Assembly (NCBI RefSeq): GCF_022267515.1
Contig: NZ_JAKFGB010000022.1
Span: 248,001 to 312,000, forward strand
Direction: 5' to 3'
Length of the DNA stretch: 64,000 nucleotides
Origin: Rubinisphaera margarita
GTDB lineage: Bacteria > Planctomycetota > Planctomycetia > Planctomycetales > Planctomycetaceae
Positions 40,365 to 51,731 of this stretch are shown one piece after another. The position numbers and the translations under genes are program-made. The notes beneath the pieces were generated by a model that was not told where the DNA came from, ran no database searches, and worked only from the letters and a program-made list of their open reading frames with translations. The stretch's first letter is position 1, and each line of letters opens with the position of its first letter.

Positions 40365-40634
40365 TTAGCGCCATGCGCTCCGGCGGCCACGGGACGACAG
40401 CAGCACCAGAATCACGGCCCCGATCAACGAGGCGATGAAGCTGGACGGCTGGAGAAGATCTCCTCGTCCCATGAAGAGATAGTAGCCGAATCCCCCCAGG
40501 AATGAGCCGGCGACGCCGAGCAGGATCGTTGCCAGCAAGCCCATCGGCTGACGTCCCGGCACCAGCAATCGTGCGATCGCTCCGACCACCAGACCAAACA
40601 TACTCCACACCACAATCGCGACCAGCAAGTCCAT
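40365..40634 (-). CDS. GlsB/YeaQ/YmgE-family small membrane protein
   Basis: 89 aa from the ATG at 40634 (GAGG about ten bases upstream); the frame runs to 40670. Three membrane helices with the family pattern: WSMFGLVVGAIARLLVPGRQ, GLLATILLGVAGSFLGGFGYY, and a final helix ending in VLLSSRGRR. The G-x-x-A-R-x-L-x-P-G and G-x-x-G-S-x-x-G-G motifs are characteristic of transglycosylase-associated proteins. Function is poorly known; in enterobacteria it is linked to stress. It is monocistronic with a strong terminator. Confidence 0.88.
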   Translation of the reverse strand: MDLLVAIVVWSMFGLVVGAIARLLVPGRQPMGLLATILLGVAGSFLGGFGYYLFMGRGDLLQPSSFIASLIGAVILVLLSSRGRRSAWR

Positions 40635-40951
40635 CGTTGTATCCCCTCGGTTGAATGTTTCTCGTCTCAATCGAAGCCTTCTGAAATGAGCGACGACTTC
40701 GTTTCATCGAATATGCAGAAACCGTGCCGCAATCGGCCCCTCACTCCACATAAACCCGCAACCCGTTTCCACATAACGACTTGAACCGAACCCGCAGACC
40801 AGTAAAACTGGACGGTGACCGCTTTATTGATCGGTCAGCGACCATCTGTTTGCGGAATTGCTGACGGCCGATCTTGCGAACGCCCCGCCCGACGACCAGA
40901 CTGACGCTTCACGTCTGGCGATCAGCAATTCCCTGATGCATTGGCTGTCCG
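40635..40951. other. Intergenic gap between divergent genes
   Basis: 317 bases. No gene or repeat recognised. It likely contains promoters for the GlsB-like and sigma factor genes but no clear -35/-10 pair stood out. Confidence 0.35.
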
Positions 40952-41683
40952 ATGTCTGGATCGACCCCGCCCCAGAGGCATTTTCAGACCACATGCTGGA
41001 GCATCATCCGTCGATCCGTTTCGCCAACGGTCGAAGGTCGAGCGGCTCTGGAAGAGCTCTGCAATCTTTACTGGGTTCCGCTCTACAGTTATCTGCGAAA
41101 GACAGGTCAGAGCCGCGCAGACGCGGAAGATGTGGTTCAGGGATTCTTTCTGCTGTTATTCGAACGCGACGACTTGCAGAAGCTCTCTCCTGAACGGGGG
41201 CGGTTTCGATCCTTTCTTCTTGCTTCGCTCAAAAACTTCCTCTGCAATCACCGCGAACGAGACCGAGCATTGAAGCGCGGTGGTGGCAAGCGGCCCATTC
41301 CAATCGACACCGCGTTCGCTGAGAACAGACTTCAACAGTCGTTTGCCCAACCGATCACTGCTGAAGACGCTTTCGATCGAGAATGGGCCCTGACTGTACT
41401 TGAAGCCGTTCAAGCACGACTTCGACAGGAGTACGAGAGTCGCGGCCGGCAGGCACTCCACCAACTCCTGGCATCGCACGCGACCGGGCACTCGGAAATG
41501 CCGTACCGCGACATTGCTCAGCAGGTGGACATGACTGAAGGGGCGATCAAAATGGCGATGAAGCGCTACCGGAAGCGATTTCACGAACTCCTGCGTGAAG
41601 AAATCTCGCAAACCGTCCTTAGCGAGGAAGATGTCGATGACGAGATCCGACTGCTCATTGCCGCTCTTCAGAAGTCCAGGTGA
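40952..41683 (+). CDS. ECF-type RNA polymerase sigma factor
   Basis: 243 aa. The sigma-2 region is residues of roughly 30-105, with LEELCNLYWVPLYSYLRKTGQSRADAEDVVQGFF and RFRSFLLASLKNFLCNHRER, which bind the core enzyme and the -10. Region sigma-4 is about 140-215, with YRDIAQQVDMTEGAIKMAMKRYRKRF as the helix-turn-helix for the -35. It has no anti-sigma gene; instead the next gene, 120 bases on, encodes a Ser/Thr kinase. Planctomycete ECF groups are known to be linked with such kinases, in which phosphorylation may replace an anti-sigma factor. The ATG at 40952 has no strong Shine-Dalgarno, so the start could differ slightly. Confidence 0.9.
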   Translation: MSGSTPPQRHFQTTCWSIIRRSVSPTVEGRAALEELCNLYWVPLYSYLRKTGQSRADAEDVVQGFFLLLFERDDLQKLSPERGRFRSFLLASLKNFLCNHRERDRALKRGGGKRPIPIDTAFAENRLQQSFAQPITAEDAFDREWALTVLEAVQARLRQEYESRGRQALHQLLASHATGHSEMPYRDIAQQVDMTEGAIKMAMKRYRKRFHELLREEISQTVLSEEDVDDEIRLLIAALQKSR

Positions 41684-41803
41684 AAGGGGGCGGGGGCCGC
41701 AACCGCTGAATAACTGAGAAAAAAATCCGCGAGTCCGCGTGACTTCCGCCCGGCGTTTCTTCTCTCATAGGTAGAATACCTGCTCGAACCTGTGAGGACA
41801 GCA

Positions 41804-44758
41804 ATGAACACCAACGCACACCTCTGTCCGGAATGTCAGAATCCGTTACCGGCCGAGGCTCCGAATGCCCCCTGTCCCATCTGCCTCATGAAGCTCGGTC
41901 TGGCGAGTTGGACCGCTCGCAGTCAGGACGCTGACGATCGGGCGAATGCGGCCACACGGGTTACGCCGGGAGCTTTCCAGGCGCCGGGCATCGCGGAACT
42001 CCAACCATGGTTTCCCCAGTACGAGTTGCTGGAACTGCTCGGCAAGGGAGGAATGGGAGCGGTCTACAAAGCGCGGCAGAAAACGCTCGATCGGCTCGTC
42101 GCAATCAAAATTATCAATCCGACCGCCGCAGAGGATGCGGCTTTCGCGGAACGCTTTCTTCGTGAAGCCCGATCGCTGGCGATGATGAGTCATCCGAACA
42201 TCGTCACGGTGCACGACTTTGGTCGCACTGAGTCGAAGGCTGACTCTCCGCTTTTCTATATTGTCATCGAGTATGTCGACGGCTTGAATCTCCGAGAGTT
42301 GATGCGGGCCGGTGAAGTCTCCACCGCACAGGCCCTGAAGATCGTCCTGGCCATTTGTGATGCGCTGCAATACGCCCACGATCACGGCGTCGTACATCGG
42401 GACATCAAGCCCGAGAACATCCTCGTCGATCGTCACGGACGGGTGAAGATCGCCGACTTTGGTCTCGCCAAGCTGACCGGCATCACGAAGCAGAACATCA
42501 CGCTCACCGGCGCCTACGAAGCGATGGGCACCCTGCATTACATGGCTCCGGAACAATTCGAGCGACCTCTGGAAGTCGACCATCGAGCCGACATTTATGC
42601 TCTCGGCGTCACGCTATACGAATTGCTGACGGGCGAACTGCCAGTCGGTCGATTCGCCACACCTTCTCAACGCGTGCATGTCGACATTCGATTTGATGAA
42701 GTGGTCCTCAAAGCCCTGGAACGGGAACCTGACCGACGGTATCAGAACGCCAGTGACGTGAAGACGGCCGTGGAGTCGATCTCGAAATCGCAAAGCTTAT
42801 TGGTATCGTCGCCATCCGAGGAGACCGAGAACGCCAGGGAGGTCGAATCCGGGCGCGACGTGGCGATCTTTCTGATTGCGTCGGTGAGCCTCTATTTTTA
42901 TGCCCGTGCGACGGAGAATCTGCAGCTCTGGTATCCGCTGTTTCCCCTGGCCAGTGCCCTGTTGATCGGCACACTTCAGTGGACTCGACAATTTCGCAAG
43001 AGATTCCGTGCGAGATCGCTCAGCACAGGACTGCTGGGAATGATGATTGGCGTATTCGCCGCCGAGGACATCGCCCGTTTTCTCGCGGCCAACCTCATGA
43101 GCGCCGATCGAGCCACAGGCAGCGATGTTGTGTTTGTCCGCGCCTCGTTCCTGATTCTCGCCGGGTGGATTCTGACTGAGCTGGTCAGCGTTTCGAGATT
43201 CTCGATGGCCGCGTTGGTGAAACCGAAGGACGGCCTGGAAAACTCTTTTCCAGTTCCATTCACTCGAAGTCGATTCACCTCGCTGTGGATGCAGCAGCCG
43301 AAATCCATTCGCGTCCTCTGGCACCTCTTGCTCGCCGTCGGGTACATCGTCTGTCTGGCGACGTTCTTCAGTTTTCACGGCAGCCGTACGTCATCGCTCC
43401 ATGAGTTCCAGATCGGCAATCCCGCTCCCTGGTTGACTCACGAAGTCACGCCGGATCGCTTTCACTGGTCCCTGCACCTGGGGTCCTCCGCGCTGGTGGG
43501 ACTGCTGGGCTGGCTGTTTCTCTCTCTGGAGCACTGGCTCACGGGTGTGGAAGGAGAGAAACAGTATTCGATGCACTGGAATACGGTCGCCTGTGGCTTT
43601 TTGCTGACAGGATCAAGCGGCCTGGGCCTGCTCTCATTGAAGTTGCACTGGTCGGTGCTCAGTCCGGAACAGACGGGTCAACTTCCGTCCGGTTTCGTCT
43701 CACTGCTTTCGCTCGTCATTGCCGGGGTCGCCCTGATGGTCTGGGGATTGAGAGCGATTCAGGCGGAAGGAAAAGCCTCCGACCCGGCCGAGGGAACTCC
43801 GACGTCGAGCGAGCCCGTCGACGGTCCGTTTCCTCCGGGCATGGGACCGCGGTATCTGGCCATTGCTCTCGGGGGACTGATTTCGGCGGCCGTTTGCCTC
43901 GCAGGAATCGGATTGCTACTCGCCGGGTTCCTCACTGATCCTGCGTCCGATGCTCGCTGGGCCTGGTTCGGTGCGGGAGGAGGAACACTCATCGGCGGAC
44001 TCGGCGGAGCGATCGGCGTATGGCGAACACATCGACTTGTCGGGGGCGGCCGTGATCCCATGAATGACAGCGAATGGAACGCGCTCGATTCGATCTTTCT
44101 CCTCGTCTTGCAGCTCAGTGGGGCAGCCGTGCTTGGTGGAGGACTTTTCTGGCGCGAACTTGGTTATGGGGCGGCTCTCACGACAGTTCTCCTGGGAACT
44201 ATACTCGGGTTGAACACCGGCGGCTTCAGTGTGTGGCGCTGGTCGGTGCGATCGTCAAAACAGAAGGGGCAGAGCGGAGATCGACTCGATCCCCAACTGG
44301 TGATGATCGCAGCCGGCATGCTGCTCGGAGCCGTGCTCGCTGCCGGCGGTCTGACTCTGCTCGTCATCGGCAGTCTCTGGCAGCCCGGCGGCGAAAAGAT
44401 GATCGGCGCCTGGATGGGGAGTGGCTTCGGGTGCTTCTTCGGTGGCATGGGGGCCTTCATCGGCTGCTGGAATTCGTACCGCCACCGCGAAGGGGCAATC
44501 GATCTCTGGGAGGCACCTCATCGCACATGGTTCGACATGCTCATGGCCATCGATGCGGCCCTCGGTCTGGGAACCTTGATCGCGGCTCTCGCACTGCCGA
44601 CAACCTGGAGTCTGGAATTTCGCTGGTCCCTCGGACTGATCGGCGTGATCCTCCTCTTCCAGAGCAGCCTCTTTGGCCTGATGCGGGGGCTCGGCTATCG
44701 CAGCGCCATGCAAACGCTGGACGAACTTCACCCCGACCGGCCGATCGAATCGCAATGA
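41804..44758 (+). CDS. Transmembrane Ser/Thr protein kinase with N-terminal zinc ribbon
   Basis: 984 aa from the ATG at 41804 (GAGG seven bases before; a GTG at 41792 is possible). N-terminal zinc ribbon uses Cys8/Cys11 and Cys24/Cys27. The Hanks-type kinase domain is about 73-345: GKGGMG loop from Gly80, Lys102 (VAIKII), catalytic HRDIKPEN with Asp200 and Asn205, and DFG at 218-220. All key residues are present, so it should be active. The C-terminal 600 residues hold a dozen or more hydrophobic segments in several similar blocks (Gly-rich AGxxLLxxG helices), unlike the PASTA or WD repeats common in this family. It follows the sigma gene and may regulate it. Ligand unknown. Confidence 0.92.
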   Translation: MNTNAHLCPECQNPLPAEAPNAPCPICLMKLGLASWTARSQDADDRANAATRVTPGAFQAPGIAELQPWFPQYELLELLGKGGMGAVYKARQKTLDRLVAIKIINPTAAEDAAFAERFLREARSLAMMSHPNIVTVHDFGRTESKADSPLFYIVIEYVDGLNLRELMRAGEVSTAQALKIVLAICDALQYAHDHGVVHRDIKPENILVDRHGRVKIADFGLAKLTGITKQNITLTGAYEAMGTLHYMAPEQFERPLEVDHRADIYALGVTLYELLTGELPVGRFATPSQRVHVDIRFDEVVLKALEREPDRRYQNASDVKTAVESISKSQSLLVSSPSEETENAREVESGRDVAIFLIASVSLYFYARATENLQLWYPLFPLASALLIGTLQWTRQFRKRFRARSLSTGLLGMMIGVFAAEDIARFLAANLMSADRATGSDVVFVRASFLILAGWILTELVSVSRFSMAALVKPKDGLENSFPVPFTRSRFTSLWMQQPKSIRVLWHLLLAVGYIVCLATFFSFHGSRTSSLHEFQIGNPAPWLTHEVTPDRFHWSLHLGSSALVGLLGWLFLSLEHWLTGVEGEKQYSMHWNTVACGFLLTGSSGLGLLSLKLHWSVLSPEQTGQLPSGFVSLLSLVIAGVALMVWGLRAIQAEGKASDPAEGTPTSSEPVDGPFPPGMGPRYLAIALGGLISAAVCLAGIGLLLAGFLTDPASDARWAWFGAGGGTLIGGLGGAIGVWRTHRLVGGGRDPMNDSEWNALDSIFLLVLQLSGAAVLGGGLFWRELGYGAALTTVLLGTILGLNTGGFSVWRWSVRSSKQKGQSGDRLDPQLVMIAAGMLLGAVLAAGGLTLLVIGSLWQPGGEKMIGAWMGSGFGCFFGGMGAFIGCWNSYRHREGAIDLWEAPHRTWFDMLMAIDAALGLGTLIAALALPTTWSLEFRWSLGLIGVILLFQSSLFGLMRGLGYRSAMQTLDELHPDRPIESQ

Positions 44759-44858
44759 CGGTTTCAGATCATCGCGACTGCGAGAAGGAAGGCTGGATCG
44801 ATCACAGTTGCAAATTTTTGCTGGTGCCATCAATCACCGCGGTATTAGAATCGAGGGC

Positions 44859-45137
44859 ATGATTCAGCTCACCCAGGAACAACGCGATGCCCTCAGCCGG
44901 AGCCACGACCGAATCGAATTCGAAGATCCGATCACGAAGAAGGTCTACGTGCTGGCCGAACGCGACCTCTGGTTAAGATCCCCGGCTCCCTTAGCTGAGA
45001 ACGCCGACCTGGTGACGATTCAGAGAGAGATTCGCGAATTGGAAGCCGGCGAAGGGATGGGCTTCGACGAGTTACGAAAAGAGCTCTATACAGAGATGCG
45101 AGAAGAGTTCGGACTCCCCCTCCCGGAGATCGAATGA
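44859..45137 (+). CDS. Small antitoxin-like protein
   Basis: 92 aa from the ATG at 44859; an in-frame start at 44808 is less likely. Sequence begins MIQLTQEQRDALSRSHDRIE and has FEDPITKKVYVLAERDLW, a segment typical of small antitoxins in type II pairs, then a helical acidic tail. It overlaps the next gene by ATGA at 45134-45137, the coupled order antitoxin-toxin. The partner is frameshifted (next entry). Assignment is from size, order and overlap; no DNA-binding motif is certain. Confidence 0.6.
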   Translation: MIQLTQEQRDALSRSHDRIEFEDPITKKVYVLAERDLWLRSPAPLAENADLVTIQREIRELEAGEGMGFDELRKELYTEMREEFGLPLPEIE

Positions 45138-45468
45138 GTTTTCGTTTGATCATTCTCCCCAGGGCCCGAGCGGAAATGTTCGCTACGTCTCGATGGTGGG
45201 CAGAGAATCGCGATCGCGCTCAGGCTGCTGCCTGGATCGATGGATTTTTCAGGAAACTCCAGCCCCTCGGCACGAGGATCCTCTTTCCTACCCGCTCGCG
45301 GACGAAAGTGACCCGTTCCGCGATGAAATCCGCCAGTTGAATTACGGGCTTCCGGGCAAGCCGACCCATCGCACCCTGTTCACGGTTGTTTCCCCCGACA
45401 AGGTTGTCGTGCTCACTATTCGCCATCTGGCTCAAGGCCCGATCGATCCCCGTGACGTCAATCCCTGA
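45134..45468 (+). pseudogene. RelE/ParE-type toxin gene broken by a frameshift
   Basis: The first frame reads MSFRLIILPRARAEMFATSR up to about residue 45 (WIDGFFRKLQPLG), the usual ParE opening with its helices. The sequence then continues in another frame as DPLSYPLADESDPFRDEIRQ, then LNYGLPGKPTHRTLFTVVSP and VVVLTIRHLAQGPI, the family's beta-sheet and final Arg-His motif. The switch lies at about 45270-45280 (GGCACGAGG) and requires one base. A full-length toxin would be about 110 aa. It is either a genuine loss of the toxin or a sequencing error; raw reads decide. Confidence 0.7.
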
Positions 45469-45653
45469 CATGCGACTCCGGCATGCAACTTCTGTTCTGG
45501 CAACACGTTCAGTCTCCCGCCCCTTAACTCTACGGCCCCCATTGGAACTCGCTCCGCTCCGCGGGTAGAATGGCGTCGTGGAACGAATTCACACGTGCCG
45601 CGACCAGCTGTCGCCGCGTTTTTGATGGACCTTTCTGCCCGTCGAGGATGACC

Positions 45654-49166
<3,513 letters not shown>

Positions 49167-49250
49167 TAAGGTAACCACCAAACGGGAGTTCGAAGGCGGT
49201 AGGCCAGGCACCGCTTGAACTAATCGTCCCTCTCGGCAACAGAACGCAAG

Positions 49251-49691
49251 ATGGTTCACCCCACAGATCCCACTGAAGTACTCCACGCGTTCTTCGCGGC
49301 GATGTATGATTGGGAGAGTCAAACGTCCCGCCTCTGTGACATCCGTATCGATTTTCTCCGAAACAATTCTCCTGCCCCCGGAACATCTCCTCATGCCGAC
49401 TGGAAGGCATGGATGCTACGATACCGCGAGATTTTCGATGACTATTGCATTCCACCCGCGAAAGCGAGAGATCCGTTCCTTAATACGCCTTCATCCTATG
49501 CGCCAACCTCAGCGGCCCTATCTCGAGTTGAGGAGGTTAGTCCGACAAAGAGAGTGTTCTTCTTCGACAGTCTCCACGGCATCTTTTTCAACATGGCATT
49601 CGAACTGATTTTGACAAGCGGAGGCGAATGGAAGATTTCGAATAGATTTCGAGTCAATCGCCGGGGAGAATTAACGCCTGAAAGCATCTGA
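49251..49691 (+). CDS. Orphan protein, possibly NTF2-like
   Basis: 146 aa. Begins VHPTDPTEVLHAFFAAMYDW and ends in VFFFDSLHGIFFNMAFELIL then GGEWKISNRFRV, a closing strand pattern seen in NTF2/SnoaL-like and some immunity proteins (inference). No signal peptide. It is the first of five unrelated + strand genes set between palindromic repeats after dnaE. A degenerate repeat fragment (GTAGGCCAGGCACCGC) lies at 49199-49214, in the 84-base gap before it. Start ATG at 49251; no good Shine-Dalgarno. Function unknown. Confidence 0.6.
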   Translation: MVHPTDPTEVLHAFFAAMYDWESQTSRLCDIRIDFLRNNSPAPGTSPHADWKAWMLRYREIFDDYCIPPAKARDPFLNTPSSYAPTSAALSRVEEVSPTKRVFFFDSLHGIFFNMAFELILTSGGEWKISNRFRVNRRGELTPESI

Positions 49692-49751
49692 CTAAGGCGC
49701 CGGGTGCCAATGGGCACGTGCCTGGCATTAGTCCGCAGGTCAGGCCCCGCC

Positions 49752-49829
49752 GGGTGCCACTGGCTCCGCCAGTGAAATTTCAAATGGAGGGCTGCCCCAA
49801 CAAGCGCACTGGCAAAGCCAGTGGCACCC
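49752..49829. repeat. Palindromic repeat A, copy 1
   Basis: 78 bases with 14-base terminal inverted repeats GGGTGCCACTGGCT / AGCCAGTGGCACCC and a less conserved middle (TGAAATTTCAAATGGAGG). A copy of identical length lies at 51509-51586, and partial copies at 52582-52716. Confidence 0.85.
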
Positions 49830-49851
49830 AGCGAAAGGAAGCTCAAAGCCC

Positions 49852-49922
49852 GTAGGTCAGGCACCGCCTGACGCGGTTGCTTCGAGCAACGTCCACTTCT
49901 CGTCAGGCAGGGCCTGACCTAC
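49852..49922. repeat. Palindromic repeat B, copy 1
   Basis: 71 bases between GTAGGTCAGGCA and its inverted copy TGCCTGACCTAC-like end (here GGCCTGACCTAC). The centre has GGTTGCTTCGAGCAAC, a small hairpin, and GTCCACTTCTCGTCAGGCAG. Other copies: 50590-50660, 51609-51690, 53532-53602. Spacer 22 bases from repeat A, the same order as in the 51.5 kb copy. Confidence 0.85.
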
Positions 49923-50044
49923 TTAACTGGCGCAACGCATGCATTTCCTCAAAAGAGCGCAAAGCTAAAAGGGGTTTAATATCGGGTCAGAGGAACGATG
50001 GCTGACTGAGATCGCCTCGTTGTCACTTCGTTAGGAAGTCGCGT

Positions 50045-50593
50045 ATGATTGAGTTTCCATTTGAACACAACAAGAGTTATGTCGACGAGATCTTTCGGTT
50101 CCTTGCCAGCCCGGGAGGATTTCAGGAGGGGGCATTTTCGGAAAAGCTTCCGACAGTGGGAGTTACTGTCATCAGTGGCTCGCGATGGCTTGCCAATTGT
50201 TCTGGATTTGAGATCTACCAAGATCCGGACGCGAAATGCGCAAGAATTGAGGAACTCTCTTGGTCTGACATCATGAAAGAAGACGATCATTTACAATTGG
50301 CGTTCGCGAGAGAGAATCGTGACTTAAGTTTGAGCATCAGTAGTTGGTTGTCTGGCGTCCTTCCCGTTTTGTATAATGATATTGATCGCAAATTTGGGGA
50401 CAACCTTCCCCGGTTCATTATAGATGACATCTCGGGATTTATGTATTCCTGTGTCATTTTCCGGTCGGCGGTTGGGAACTCGCCATGCATAAACAACCTT
50501 ATGTTTCAGTGTTATCTTGCGAATGGTTATCCATGTGGATGGTCAGGCGCATATCCTGATGGGCAAATGGTTGTGTACTCTGCGACTCCCTAG
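50045..50593 (+). CDS. Orphan protein of unknown function
   Basis: 182 aa, visibly AT-richer than surrounding genes, which suggests transfer. Mixed alpha-beta sequence (VGVTVISGSRWLANCSGFEI, LSWSDIMKEDDHLQLAFARE, SGVLPVLYNDIDRKFGDNLP) without recognised family; no signal peptide or clear helices. The stop codon TAG (50591-50593) is the second to fourth base of the repeat B arm CTAGGCCAGGC that begins at 50590. So the repeat supplies the end of the gene, or the protein ends exactly at the repeat insertion. Start ATG at 50045. Function unknown. Confidence 0.6.
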   Translation: MIEFPFEHNKSYVDEIFRFLASPGGFQEGAFSEKLPTVGVTVISGSRWLANCSGFEIYQDPDAKCARIEELSWSDIMKEDDHLQLAFARENRDLSLSISSWLSGVLPVLYNDIDRKFGDNLPRFIIDDISGFMYSCVIFRSAVGNSPCINNLMFQCYLANGYPCGWSGAYPDGQMVVYSATP

Positions 50594-50660
50594 GCCAGGC
50601 ACCGCCTGACGCGTTTGCTTCGAGAAACGTCCACTTCTCGTCAGGCAATGCCTGACCTAC
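50590..50660. repeat. Palindromic repeat B, copy 2
   Basis: Arms CTAGGCCAGGCACCGCCTGA (50590-50609, followed by CG) and CGTCAGGCAATGCCTGACC (50639-50657, followed by TAC). The TAG of the left arm is the stop codon of the gene ending at 50593. The inner part has GCTTCGAGAAACGTCCACTT, matching copy 1. Confidence 0.85.
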
Positions 50661-50709
50661 TCCACTGCGACGATTTCTTCGGATGGTCCCACCTATTAAA
50701 TGAATAAGC

Positions 50710-51204
50710 ATGAATAGCAGAAATGTACACCTAGACGCCTGGTCGGTTCCGCCCGTAATGTTAACTTCTTCGTATGTCACCTCTATACACAAGGCGAGGG
50801 AGGGGATGGCGAGGCAGGATACTGTTCGATGCAGAGGGCTGAAGGTTTGCAGTGTCGATGCTGGTTCCGATTTTCTCGTATTGCACTTGGGGGATAACAA
50901 CGTATTACGGATCTTTTGCGATAGTGCGTGGGTGGGATGGGAGATTGTTGAAGCGGTAGATCACGTTGGCTTTCAGGATGCGGCTGTATGGGATTTAGAG
51001 TACGAACTCCTAGGGGAAGTTAGGAGACGTCCATTTCAAAGGAAAATGCTGGTAGATCGGTTGCAGGGCCGAACTCTTAGGATGTTAACTGTGCTGGGGA
51101 AGTGCCTGTTCGTGGCTTTTGACCAGTTTCAATATATGTTTGAATCTCGTTTATGTTTGTCGGACAACAGGCATGTCCTGTTGTACAACGAAGAAAATGA
51201 ATGA
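50710..51204 (+). CDS. Orphan protein of unknown function
   Basis: 164 aa, AT-rich like its neighbour. Beta-rich sequence (LKVCSVDAGSDFLVLHLGDN, LRIFCDSAWVGWEIVEAVDH, DLEYELLGEVRRRPFQRK) recalls small immunity or DUF proteins but no family is recognised. The first 33 residues are poorly conserved-looking, so a later Met (MARQDTVRCRG) may be the true start. It is followed by 182 bases before a repeat complex. Function unknown. Confidence 0.5.
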   Translation: MNSRNVHLDAWSVPPVMLTSSYVTSIHKAREGMARQDTVRCRGLKVCSVDAGSDFLVLHLGDNNVLRIFCDSAWVGWEIVEAVDHVGFQDAAVWDLEYELLGEVRRRPFQRKMLVDRLQGRTLRMLTVLGKCLFVAFDQFQYMFESRLCLSDNRHVLLYNEENE

Positions 51205-51386
51205 GTATCCCAGCGTTCGTGTGCCATGCTGTGTGTCACAACATTCCGACGTGTTTTGTCCGAGTTCTCCGGCCCGTGAAGCGAACCGCGATTTGATTTG
51301 CTGGCAAGGAAGATCGGCGCCTCGATTCATTAGCCACTTCCCGCATCTTCCCGGATTCATGCAAGCAGGGCAGGCATGGCCGGGCG

Positions 51387-51507
51387 GTGCCTGACCTACT
51401 TTTCCGAGACAGACGTTGCTGGCGTAAGCAGACCGATTCGCCATCGCAGCTCACCGTAGTTCCTGCCCGCCTTTTCTTTCTCCAGCAGTCCCTGAAAGAC
51501 GAATCGC
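51387..51507. repeat. 121-base direct duplicate of the GH62 gene's 3' end
   Basis: Identical to 53590-53710 except one base (T for G at the CTTTTC/CTTGTC position), same orientation. It contains the repeat-B right arm GTGCCTGACCTAC and the reverse-strand code for the last 36 residues of the GH62-like protein, including its stop, with one D-to-E change. It joins repeat A at 51508. A truncated, non-functional copy of the gene end. Confidence 0.9.
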
Positions 51508-51508
51508 C

Positions 51509-51586
51509 GGGTGCCACTGGCTCCGCTAGTGAAATTTCAAATGGAGGCCTGCCCCAACGAGGGCACTGGCAAAGCCAGTGGCACCC
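51509..51586. repeat. Palindromic repeat A, copy 2
   Basis: 78 bases, the same length as copy 1 at 49752, with nearly identical sequence (a few substitutions such as CGCTAGTG for CGCCAGTG). It begins immediately after the GH62-end duplicate. Confidence 0.85.
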
Positions 51587-51608
51587 AGCGAAAGGAAGCT
51601 CAAAGCCC

Positions 51609-51690
51609 GTAGGTCAGGCACCGCCTGACCTACGGTTGCTTCGAAGAATCTCCACTTCTCGTCAGGCAGTGCCGGCAGTGCCTGACCTAC
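51609..51690. repeat. Palindromic repeat B, copy 3
   Basis: 82 bases from GTAGGTCAGGCA to GACCTAC, with a small internal duplication (GCAGTGCCGGCAGTGCC) that makes it longer than copies 1 and 2. It precedes the gene at 51732 by 41 bases. Confidence 0.8.
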
Positions 51691-51731
51691 TTAACTTAGT
51701 TCTTATCATTGCCAATTAAACCGAGAGTCCG

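Noticed and set aside
49752..49922. Repeats as integron attC sites
   Set aside because: The arms read GTAGGTC/GACCTAC and GGGTGCC/GGCACCC rather than the RYYYAAC/GTTRRRY core, and no IntI gene is present; kept only as an analogy.
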